From NCBI GenBank assembly GCA_945957495.1, contig CAMFLG010000262.1, positions 1 to 5,255 on the forward strand: a DNA stretch of 5,255 bases, read 5' to 3'. Every line of letters starts with the position of its first letter. The stretch's first letter is position 1. A program made the translations under genes and the position numbers. This document shows positions 1 to 5,255 of this stretch, in pieces. This DNA is from an uncultured Pseudorhodobacter sp. GTDB lineage: Bacteria > Pseudomonadota > Alphaproteobacteria > Rhodobacterales > Rhodobacteraceae. Below the pieces are notes generated by a model, which had not been told where the DNA came from, did no database searches, and saw only the letters and a list, made by a program, of their open reading frames with translations.

Positions 1-1339
1 TGATGTTCATGCGCTGCAGAACTGCAATCGCCTCGTAATTCTCGCGCCCGCCATCCTTGTTGGGCACCCATTGCCCGGCGGCGCGGCTGTAATCGCGGTA
101 CAGCATCGACGCCACCGCATCCACCCGCAGCCCGTCCAGATGGTATTCCTCCAGCCAATACAGGGCGTTGGACACCAGATAGTTGGAAACCTCGGCCCGA
201 CCATAGTTGTAGATCAGCGTGTTCCAATCCTGATGGAAGCCTTCGCGCGGGTCTTGATGTTCATAAAGTGCTGTGCCGTCAAACCGGCCCAAGCCATGCG
301 CATCGGTCGGGAAATGCCCCGGCACCCAATCCAGCAGAATGCCCAGCCCCTTGGCATGGGCCGCATCGACAAAGGCGCGGAATTCATTCGGTGTGCCGTG
401 GCGGATGGTCGGGGCAAACAGACCAACCGGCTGATAACCCCAGGATCCGTCAAACGGATATTCCGAAACCGGCAGCAACTCGATATGGCTGAAACCCATG
501 TCGGCCACATAATCCACCAGCTGTTCGGCCAGTTCCTGATACGACAGCATCCGGTCGCCCGGCGCGCGTTTCCACGACCCCAGATGCACCTCATACACCG
601 AAATCGGCGCCTCGATGTTCTGATGGCTGCCGCGCGTTTCCATCCATTTGCCGTCATGCCACTGCGCATTGTCGATGCGCCGCACCACACTGGCATTGGC
701 CGGGGCATGTTCAGACCCAAAACCCACCGGATCGGCCTTCAACGGCAGCAGAACCCCGCCCGGCCCGCGGATTTCGTACTTATAGGCCTCGCCCTCACCG
801 ATGCCCGGCAGGAAAGTCTCCCACACCCCGGTGCCGCCGCGCCTGCGCATCGGATGCCGCCGCCCGTCCCAGGCGTTAAACCCGCCCACCACCGAAACCC
901 GTTCGGCATTCGGTGCCCAGACCGCGAAATGCGTGCCCGCAACGCCTTCATGCGTGATCACATGCGCGCCCAGCACCTGCCACAGCCGTTTGTGGTTGCC
1001 TTCGCCCAGCAGGTATTCGTCCAACTCGCCCAGCACGGGGCCAAAGCGGAACGGATCTTCGCATTCCCACGTTGCCCCATGGCCCTGCCAGCGCAGCCGG
1101 TAGGCCGCCTTTTTTGGCAGTTCCGCCACAAACAGCCCCTGCGCACCGGCCACGGGGCGCGCCTCCACCGGCTTGCCGGATTTGCCGACCAGCACCTGCA
1201 TCGCCTGCGCCCCGGGATCAAACCCCGACACCACCCATTTCCCGCCCCGCTTGTGCAGGCCCAGCACCCCAAACGGATCACCATGGCGACCCTCGGCAAT
1301 CGCCGCCGCGGCACTTGGGTCGATCAGAAGATCAGTCAT
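1..1339 (-). CDS. glgB: 1,4-alpha-glucan branching enzyme GlgB (3' part cut by window edge)
   Basis: This enzyme makes alpha-1,6 branches in glycogen by cutting an alpha-1,4 chain and moving it; it is a cytoplasmic GH13 enzyme. I translated 446 codons from the ATG at 1339-1337; the frame stays open to the left edge. The family is usually about 720-730 residues, so roughly the last 280 are missing. The order is an N-terminal branching-enzyme domain (about residues 15-110), a CBM48 domain (about 125-220, with THFAVWAPNAERVSVVG), then the catalytic barrel from VYEVHLGSW (248-256). Visible GH13 motifs are FDGSWGYQP (296-304), region I DWVPGHFP (337-344), YEHQDPREGFHQDWNT (359-374) and region II GLRVDAVASM (403-412). 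Asp407 is the expected nucleophile (E. coli Asp405). The acid/base Glu lies outside the window. It starts 15 bases after the glgP stop, so the two are surely one operon. Identity is very secure. Confidence 0.97.
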   Translation of the reverse strand, partial: MTDLLIDPSAAAAIAEGRHGDPFGVLGLHKRGGKWVVSGFDPGAQAMQVLVGKSGKPVEARPVAGAQGLFVAELPKKAAYRLRWQGHGATWECEDPFRFGPVLGELDEYLLGEGNHKRLWQVLGAHVITHEGVAGTHFAVWAPNAERVSVVGGFNAWDGRRHPMRRRGGTGVWETFLPGIGEGEAYKYEIRGPGGVLLPLKADPVGFGSEHAPANASVVRRIDNAQWHDGKWMETRGSHQNIEAPISVYEVHLGSWKRAPGDRMLSYQELAEQLVDYVADMGFSHIELLPVSEYPFDGSWGYQPVGLFAPTIRHGTPNEFRAFVDAAHAKGLGILLDWVPGHFPTDAHGLGRFDGTALYEHQDPREGFHQDWNTLIYNYGRAEVSNYLVSNALYWLEEYHLDGLRVDAVASMLYRDYSRAAGQWVPNKDGGRENYEAIAVLQRMNI

Positions 1340-1344
1340 GGGAA

Positions 1345-1350
1345 CCTCTT
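1345..1350 (-). promoter_or_regulatory. Ribosome binding site of glgB
   Basis: On the minus strand AAGAGG sits 5 bases before the glgB ATG. It lies wholly in the 15-base gap after the glgP stop (1355-1357). It fixes the glgB start and leaves no room for a separate promoter or terminator in the gap, supporting glgP-glgB co-transcription. Confidence 0.8.
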
Positions 1351-1354
1351 GAAT

Positions 1355-3757
1355 TCAAAGCGCCGAAGGGATTGACCAGATGTCTTTCATATAGCTGCGA
1401 ATGGTCCGGTCAGACGAAAAGAAGCCAGAGCGTGCGGTGTTCATCGCCGCCATTTTCACCCAGACATCGCGGTTGGCAAAGGCCCGATCCACCGATGACT
1501 GCGCCGCATCGTAGGCGTCAAAATCGGCGGAAACGAGGAAATAATCGTGATGCCAGACCCGATGCACCAGACCATGATAACGGTCGCGCTGTTCGGGCGA
1601 AAACGTGCCTTCCGCAATCGCCTGCAACACCCCGGGCAAGGTCGGGCTCGCCTCGATCGCAAGGCGCGCCTGATCGGGGTCTTCGCGGCGCTTGTGAACC
1701 TCGGCAGTGGTCAACCCGAACAGGAAGAAGTTTTCCGCCCCAACCTCTTGCAAAATTTCAACATTCGCGCCGTCCAGCGTACCGATGGTCGGCGCGCCGT
1801 TCATCATGAATTTCATGTTGCCGGTGCCGGATGCCTCCATCCCCGCCGTCGAAATCTGTTCAGACAGGTCCGCCGCAGGGATCAGCCGTTCCGCCATCGA
1901 CACGTTGTAATTGGCCGGATAGACGATCTTCAACAGATCGCGCGTTTCAGGGTCGGCATTAACAACCGCCGCCACGTCATTGATAAGGTGGATGATTTCC
2001 TTAGCCACGGCATAGCCCGGCGCCGATTTGCCGCCAAAAATCTTGACGCGCGGCACCCAAGTACCGGTGGGGTTCGCCTTGATCTGCTGCCAGTGCGAAA
2101 TGGTTTGCAGGATGTTCAGCAACTGCCGCTTGTATTCGTGAATCCGCTTGACCTGCACGTCAAACAACGCGTCCGGGCTGACCTGAATGCCCATCTCCTG
2201 CCCGATCCAGTTGGAAAGCCCGACCTTGTTCTGCCGCTTGGCCGCTTCAAAATCGGCGCGGAACCCCTTGTCATCGGTAAATTTTTCCAAACCTTTCAAC
2301 CGGTCCAGATCATCCTCCCAGCCCGTACCGATGGTCTTGGTGATCAGGTTCGACAGCGGCCGGTTCGACATCTTCAACCAGCGCCGGGGCGTGACGCCGT
2401 TGGTCTGGTTCATCACCCGGTCAGGGTGCAAGGCGTTCAATTCCGGGAACAGATCCTTCTTCACCAGATCGGAATGCAGCGCCGAAACCCCGTTGACCTT
2501 ATGCGCCATGATGAAGGCCAACTCGCCCATCCGCACCTCATGGTGCTTGACGATGCCGATGTAATGCGGCGGATGATAGGACGTGCGGTGCCAGGCGTCG
2601 ATGCGTTCGACGATCTGCATATGGCGCGGCAGCACATTGCCAAAGGTGAACGTCGCCCAGCGTTCCAGCGCCTCTGGCAGCAGCGTGTGGTTGGTATAGC
2701 CCAGACATTGCTGTGCCACCTCCAGCGCATCGCCAAAACCCATGCCGTTTTCATCCATCAACAGCCGGATCAACTCTGGTCCGGCGATGGCGGGATGGGT
2801 GTCATTCATCTGAATCGCCGCGTATTTCGGCAGCGCGCGCAGATCGCTGTGGCGGTTCTTGAACCGGCGCAGGATGTCTTGCAGCGCGGCAGAGGTCAGG
2901 AAAAACTCCTGCTTCAGCCGCAGCTCTTTGCCCTGATAGGTGGTGTCATCGGGGTACAGCACCCGGCTTAGCGTGCGCGCTAAAGCCTCTGGCTCTGCCG
3001 CCGCCGCATAGTCACCGCGGTTGAACCGCGACAGATCGAACAGCGTCGTCGGTTTCGCCGCCCACAGCCGCAGCGTGTTGGCCCATTTGCCCTGCCAGCC
3101 GATCACCGGCGTATCGAAGGCCGAGGCGAACACCGTTTCCCCCGGCACCCAAACCTCGCGCCCGCCCTGCGTTTCGATATGGCCCTTGAACGGGATCGTA
3201 TAGGCGCTTTCCGGGCGGGCGAATTCCCACGGGTTGCTTTGCGTCAGCCAATCTTCCGGCGCCTCAACCTGCTGACCACCTTCAAACCGTTGCCGGAACA
3301 GCCCGTGTTCATAGCGGATGCCATAGCCATAGGCGGGGCAGCCCACCGTCGCCATGCTTTCCATGAAACACGCGGCCAACCGGCCCAGCCCGCCATTGCC
3401 AAGTGCTGCATCCGGTTCGCCATGCACCAGATCGGTGAAATCCTGGCCAAAACCCTTCATCACCTCTTCGGCCATCTCGCGCAGGCCAAGGTTGACGGTG
3501 GCATCCTCCAAAATCCGGCCGATCAGGAATTCCATCGACAGGTAATACACCCGCTTGCGATCTTCGGCCCAGGTGCGGCGGGTCGAGGCGAACCACGGGT
3601 CCACGATCCGGTCGCGAATCGCAAAGGACAGCGCCATACGCCAGTCATAGGGGCTGGCGTTCGGAACATCCTTGCCCAGCGTAAAGGTCAGATGACGCAG
3701 GACGTCGGCCTGCAGCAGGTTCGGTGTAAGGCTCATGTCGGTCAAGATGCGGTCCAT
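1355..3757 (-). CDS. glgP: Glycogen/maltodextrin phosphorylase GlgP
   Basis: This PLP-dependent GT35 enzyme releases glucose-1-phosphate from the non-reducing ends of glycogen or maltodextrin using phosphate, in the cytoplasm. The 800-residue product is close to the family's usual 800-840. Seen in order: YYLSMEFLIGR (71-81), EPDAALGNGGLGRLAACF (114-131), YGIRYEHGLFRQ (145-156), IQMNDTHPA, the TNHTLLPEALE block, QTNGVTPRRW, VKRIHEYKRQ (from 536), and the cofactor motif EASGTGNMKF followed by TIGTLDGANVE. Lys649 in GTGNMK is the expected Schiff-base lysine for PLP. All motifs are intact, so it should be active. It is the first gene of the operon and glgB follows after 15 bases; a phosphorylase next to a branching enzyme is a common glycogen-cluster arrangement. 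The start is uncertain: Met1 (3757) and Met8 (3736) both lack a good Shine-Dalgarno sequence, and an in-frame TGA at 3766-3764 rules out a longer start. The sequence does not show whether glycogen or maltodextrin is preferred. Confidence 0.97.
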   Translation of the reverse strand: MDRILTDMSLTPNLLQADVLRHLTFTLGKDVPNASPYDWRMALSFAIRDRIVDPWFASTRRTWAEDRKRVYYLSMEFLIGRILEDATVNLGLREMAEEVMKGFGQDFTDLVHGEPDAALGNGGLGRLAACFMESMATVGCPAYGYGIRYEHGLFRQRFEGGQQVEAPEDWLTQSNPWEFARPESAYTIPFKGHIETQGGREVWVPGETVFASAFDTPVIGWQGKWANTLRLWAAKPTTLFDLSRFNRGDYAAAAEPEALARTLSRVLYPDDTTYQGKELRLKQEFFLTSAALQDILRRFKNRHSDLRALPKYAAIQMNDTHPAIAGPELIRLLMDENGMGFGDALEVAQQCLGYTNHTLLPEALERWATFTFGNVLPRHMQIVERIDAWHRTSYHPPHYIGIVKHHEVRMGELAFIMAHKVNGVSALHSDLVKKDLFPELNALHPDRVMNQTNGVTPRRWLKMSNRPLSNLITKTIGTGWEDDLDRLKGLEKFTDDKGFRADFEAAKRQNKVGLSNWIGQEMGIQVSPDALFDVQVKRIHEYKRQLLNILQTISHWQQIKANPTGTWVPRVKIFGGKSAPGYAVAKEIIHLINDVAAVVNADPETRDLLKIVYPANYNVSMAERLIPAADLSEQISTAGMEASGTGNMKFMMNGAPTIGTLDGANVEILQEVGAENFFLFGLTTAEVHKRREDPDQARLAIEASPTLPGVLQAIAEGTFSPEQRDRYHGLVHRVWHHDYFLVSADFDAYDAAQSSVDRAFANRDVWVKMAAMNTARSGFFSSDRTIRSYMKDIWSIPSAL

Positions 3758-3927
3758 ATTCGGTCAATCACGGTCGTCTGCAGCTTATTCCTCTGCACCC
3801 CCCGGTCAAGCAAGCCCGTTCGCCTGACCCTCAAATCGGTTTCAAGAATCCCCCTCTTCGACCACTGTTACCGCAAACATTCATGAAAATCATCCTATAT
3901 TTTGGCCTGTCTTTACAAACTACCCAG

Positions 3928-3943
3928 ATCAAAGCGCTTTGAT
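3928..3943. promoter_or_regulatory. Perfect 16-base palindrome, candidate LacI-family operator
   Basis: The sequence ATCAAAGCGCTTTGAT equals its own reverse complement over all 16 bases. An even palindrome centred on CG with A/T-rich arms of the AAAGCG|CTTT kind is the usual form of operators bound by LacI-family sugar regulators (known of the family). It lies 171 bases upstream of the glgP start codon and 153 bases upstream of the Rrf2 gene. Given the neighbours, control of the glycogen operon by a sugar-responsive regulator is the more natural reading, but this is inference. No LacI-type gene is in the window. Confidence 0.6.
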
Positions 3944-4028
3944 TTGCCAAGAAAACCCATTTGCTCCCGCCTGCGCCGCGCCCGCTGTGCCGAAAAAATC
4001 ACCACTTCCCGAACAAGAAAAACTGCAT

Positions 4029-4042
4029 CTGATCTATATCAA
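4029..4042. promoter_or_regulatory. FNR/DNR-type (Crp-Fnr family) binding site
   Basis: CTGAT-CTAT-ATCAA matches the consensus TTGAT-N4-ATCAA at 9 of the 10 specified bases; only the first T is changed to C. Its centre is 60.5 bases before the ATG of the Rrf2-family gene. If an activator sat at the classical -41.5 position, transcription would start near 4077, and a weak -10-like TAGTGT is found at 4064-4069. That geometry suits oxygen- or NO-linked activation of the downstream regulator gene. A CTATAT string inside the box could alternatively be a -10 element, in which case the bound factor would repress. Confidence 0.6.
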
Positions 4043-4084
4043 GGCGAAAACCGCCCGTCACATTAGTGTTACCACAGTTCAACA

Positions 4085-4090
4085 AGAGGG
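4085..4090 (+). promoter_or_regulatory. Ribosome binding site of the Rrf2-family gene
   Basis: AGAGGG lies 5 bases before the ATG at 4096. It decides the start in favour of that ATG over an in-frame GTG at 4066, which has no such sequence before it. Confidence 0.8.
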
Positions 4091-4095
4091 CTGCC

Positions 4096-4527
4096 ATGCG
4101 TTTGACCACCCGTACAAACCTCGCCATGCGGACACTGATGTATTGCGCCTCGAACCCCGGCAAGATCGTTCGCAAACATGAGGTTGCCGTCGCGTGCGGC
4201 GCGTCGGAAAACCATCTGGCGCAGGTCATTCACCTGCTTGCGCGTCAGGGTGTGCTGAAAACCCTCCGCGGCCGCGCGGGCGGGCTGATGCTGGCGCATC
4301 CGCCATCCGAAATCCGCGTCGGCTCGGTGTTCCGTATGCTGGAGGGCGTGCTGCCCTTCACCGAATGCAACAGCGAAACCGGTCATTGCCCGCTGGTCGG
4401 CTGTTGCCGCCTGAAATGCATCCTCTCCGACGCCATCGAGGGGTTCTACACCTCGCTTGATGCGGTCAGTCTGGAGGATCTGGTGGGCGGCAACACCCAA
4501 TTACAGCAACTGCTGAAAGCCGCTTAG
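4096..4527 (+). CDS. Rrf2-family Fe-S transcriptional regulator, NsrR/RirA type
   Basis: This 143-residue product is a winged-helix DNA-binding protein of the Rrf2 family, whose members sense NO, iron or Fe-S status through a bound cluster. The start reads MRLTTRTNLAMRTLMYCA; the helix-turn-helix covers about residues 24-50 (RKHEVAVACGASENHLAQVI), followed by the wing LRGRAGGL (57-64). The sensor loop has Cys91-x6-Cys98-x5-Cys104, then RLK, matching the three cluster cysteines of NsrR; Cys103 and Cys108 are extra. ENHLAQVI and CRLK resemble NsrR, while CPLV and the MRLTxxTN start also resemble RirA. Residue 8 is Asn, whereas the NsrR proteins known to me have Asp there as fourth ligand, so I give no gene symbol. 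It is divergent from glgP, has an FNR-type box upstream, and overlaps the convergent cueR-like gene by 4 bases. The family is certain; the signal sensed is not. Confidence 0.9.
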   Translation: MRLTTRTNLAMRTLMYCASNPGKIVRKHEVAVACGASENHLAQVIHLLARQGVLKTLRGRAGGLMLAHPPSEIRVGSVFRMLEGVLPFTECNSETGHCPLVGCCRLKCILSDAIEGFYTSLDAVSLEDLVGGNTQLQQLLKAA

Positions 4528-4925
4528 GCCTTGTGGCAGGCAGGCCCCGCCAGATCACCCAGAATCGGGCAATCGGGGCGCGCATCGCCCGCGCAAGATT
4601 CGATCAGCCGCGACAGCACGCTCTCCATCTCGTGCAGTTCCGCGATCTTGGCGCGCACCTGCGCCAGATGCGCCACCGTCAGCGCCTTGACCTCGGCACT
4701 CGCCCGGCCCTGATCCTCATAAAGCGCCAACAGTGCCCGGCATTCCTCGATCGAAAAGCCCAAAGACCGCGCCCGCGCCAGAAAGGTCAGCTTGTGCAGG
4801 CTCTTGCCGTCAAAACGGCGATAGCCGTTGTCGCCGCGCTGCGGGCGTACCAGCCCGATCTCTTCGTAATAGCGGATCGTCTTGGCGGGCAGGCCAGAGG
4901 CCGCCGCCGCCTGCGCGATATTCAT
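4524..4925 (-). CDS. cueR: MerR-family copper-responsive regulator CueR/HmrR
   Basis: This 133-residue cytoplasmic activator is expected to sense Cu(I) (also Ag(I)) and switch on copper-export genes by twisting promoters with long spacers. The MerR winged helix-turn-helix is at the N-terminus (MNIAQAAAASGLPAKTIRYYEE, residues 1-22, then GLVRP and NGYR at 33-36). A dimerisation helix covers about 76-110. The metal loop has Cys111-x7-Cys119 followed by PI, the same spacing as Cys112/Cys120 of E. coli CueR. Ser76 sits where CueR has Ser77, a residue linked with selectivity for monovalent metal. The tail ends ACHKA, recalling the Cys/His-rich CueR end. Its ATG overlaps the copA stop (ATGA), so it is made from the copA transcript; AAGGGGG lies 7 bases before the ATG. 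Its 3' end overlaps the convergent Rrf2 gene. A CueR box would be expected upstream of copA, beyond the window. HmrR is the usual name in rhizobia. Confidence 0.93.
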   Translation of the reverse strand: MNIAQAAAASGLPAKTIRYYEEIGLVRPQRGDNGYRRFDGKSLHKLTFLARARSLGFSIEECRALLALYEDQGRASAEVKALTVAHLAQVRAKIAELHEMESVLSRLIESCAGDARPDCPILGDLAGPACHKA

Positions 4926-5255
4926 GCCGTCACCCCCTTGAACCGTTTCAACCGCAAGGCATTGGTCAACACAAACACCGATGACAGCGCCATCGCCCCC
5001 GCCCCCAGCATCGGCGACAGTTGCGGGCCGCCAAACGGCACCAGAACCCCCGCCGCCACCGGGATCAGCGCGACGTTATAGCCAAAGGCCCAGGTCAGAT
5101 TTTGCCGGATGTTGCGCATCGTGGCGCGGCTGATCGCAATGGCATTGACCACGCCCAGCGGATCGCCGGTCATCAACACCACATCGCCCGCCTCGATCGC
5201 CACATCGGTGCCGGTGCCCATCGCAATGCCGACATCGGCTGCGGCGAGAGCCGGC
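4922..5255 (-). CDS. copA: Cu(I)-exporting P1B-type ATPase CopA, C-terminal 110 residues
   Basis: This is the end of an inner-membrane pump that uses ATP to push Cu(I) out of the cytoplasm. Only the last 110 codons plus stop are present; the gene continues beyond the right edge (the family is usually 730-830 residues). The visible part opens with PALAAADVGIAMGTGTDVAIE, the end of the GDGINDxPAL hinge in the phosphorylation domain. After it come the cytoplasmic link (SRATMRNIRQNL) and the last two membrane helices, NVALIPVAAGVLVPFG and GAMALSSVFVLTNALRL. The Tyr-Asn pair (FGYN) and the Met-x-x-Ser-Ser motif (MALSS) in these helices are the residues that mark Cu(I) transport in the P1B-1 group. 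The ending RLKRFKGVTA is normal, so the 3' end is intact. The TGA stop shares bases with the cueR start. Ag(I) may also be carried. Confidence 0.94.
   Translation of the reverse strand, partial: PALAAADVGIAMGTGTDVAIEAGDVVLMTGDPLGVVNAIAISRATMRNIRQNLTWAFGYNVALIPVAAGVLVPFGGPQLSPMLGAGAMALSSVFVLTNALRLKRFKGVTA
4933..4939 (-). promoter_or_regulatory. Ribosome binding site of cueR inside the copA end
   Basis: AAGGGGG on the minus strand lies 7 bases before the cueR ATG, within the last codons of copA (the Lys-Gly of RFKGVTA). It supports this start, and with the ATGA overlap suggests translational coupling. Confidence 0.65.

Larger units (their letters stand above)
3758..4095. promoter_or_regulatory. 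Divergent intergenic region between glgP and the Rrf2-family gene
   Basis: These 338 bases separate the starts of two divergent genes and must hold the glgP promoter (minus) and the Rrf2-gene promoter (plus). I see no convincing gene here. The stretch about 3870-3950 and the stretch about 4000-4070 are clearly more AT-rich than the flanking genes, as expected of promoters. Two operator-like sites stand out and are listed separately (3928-3943 and 4029-4042). A weak minus-strand promoter candidate for glgP is TTGACC (3809-3804), a 16-base spacer, then TAAGCT (3787-3782). A second weak candidate has TAGGAT (3897-3892) as -10. Neither is good enough to call. No rho-independent terminator is evident, nor needed here. 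Confidence 0.75.

Noticed and set aside
71..1375. A 434-codon open frame on the plus strand across glgB
   Set aside because: It is antisense to a clearly conserved GlgB coding frame, has Pro/Arg/His-rich composition typical of a GC-rich shadow frame, and shows no domain.
1072..1809. A 245-codon open frame on the plus strand spanning the glgP-glgB junction
   Set aside because: It has a low-complexity Pro/Ala/Arg/Ser-rich product, no plausible ribosome binding site, and lies antisense to two certain genes.
1547..2971. A 474-codon open frame on the plus strand inside glgP
   Set aside because: It is antisense to conserved phosphorylase motifs, including the PLP lysine region, and is explained by the codon bias of glgP on the other strand.
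3804..3829. Inverted repeat GGTCA...TGACC in the possible glgP leader
   Set aside because: It has only 5 paired bases, then a mismatch and 2 more, around a 10-base loop, with no T run. This is too weak to call a terminator or regulatory hairpin.
4066..4095. A 10-codon N-terminal extension of the Rrf2 gene from GTG at 4066
   Set aside because: The ATG at 4096 has AGAGGG at ideal distance, and the family starts at MRLT; the extension would also overlap the predicted promoter.
3939..4181. An 80-codon open frame on the plus strand starting in the intergenic region
   Set aside because: It has no family resemblance and no good ribosome binding site, and runs out of frame into the Rrf2 gene.
4533..5081. 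A 182-codon open frame on the plus strand across cueR and copA
   Set aside because: It is antisense to two conserved genes and has Arg/Ala/Gln-rich shadow composition.

Overview
The window looks like the chromosome of a GC-rich alphaproteobacterium, most likely a member of the Rhodobacterales. I infer this from the codon use, from the Rrf2 regulator with an MRLTxxTN start, and from the overall style of the proteins. No search was run. Four of the five genes belong to well-known families. There is no mobile element, CRISPR array or RNA gene, and I found no sign of a new multi-gene system.

Positions 1-3757 (minus strand) hold a glycogen-metabolism operon. glgP (glycogen phosphorylase, complete) comes first. 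After a 15-base gap containing a clear ribosome binding site comes glgB (1,4-alpha-glucan branching enzyme), whose 3' part runs off the left edge. The remaining glg genes, if present, would lie beyond position 1.

Positions 3758-4095 are a 338-base divergent intergenic region, the only substantial non-coding stretch. It holds two strong candidate operators. A perfect 16-base palindrome with a central CG (3928-3943) looks like a LacI-family operator and could serve glgP. An FNR/DNR-type box (4029-4042) lies just upstream of the plus-strand regulator.

Positions 4096-4527 (plus strand) encode an Rrf2-family regulator with a three-cysteine Fe-S signature, of the NsrR/RirA type. Its stop codon overlaps that of the convergent gene behind it by 4 bases.

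Positions 4524-5255 (minus strand) are the end of a copper-resistance operon. The last 110 codons of a Cu(I)-exporting P1B-type ATPase (copA) overlap the start of a CueR/HmrR-type MerR regulator through an ATGA junction. Sensor and pump are therefore co-transcribed and probably translationally coupled. The window thus joins three unrelated modules: carbon storage, Fe-S/NO/iron or redox sensing, and copper efflux. The regulatory DNA between glgP and the Rrf2 gene is the part most worth a closer look.
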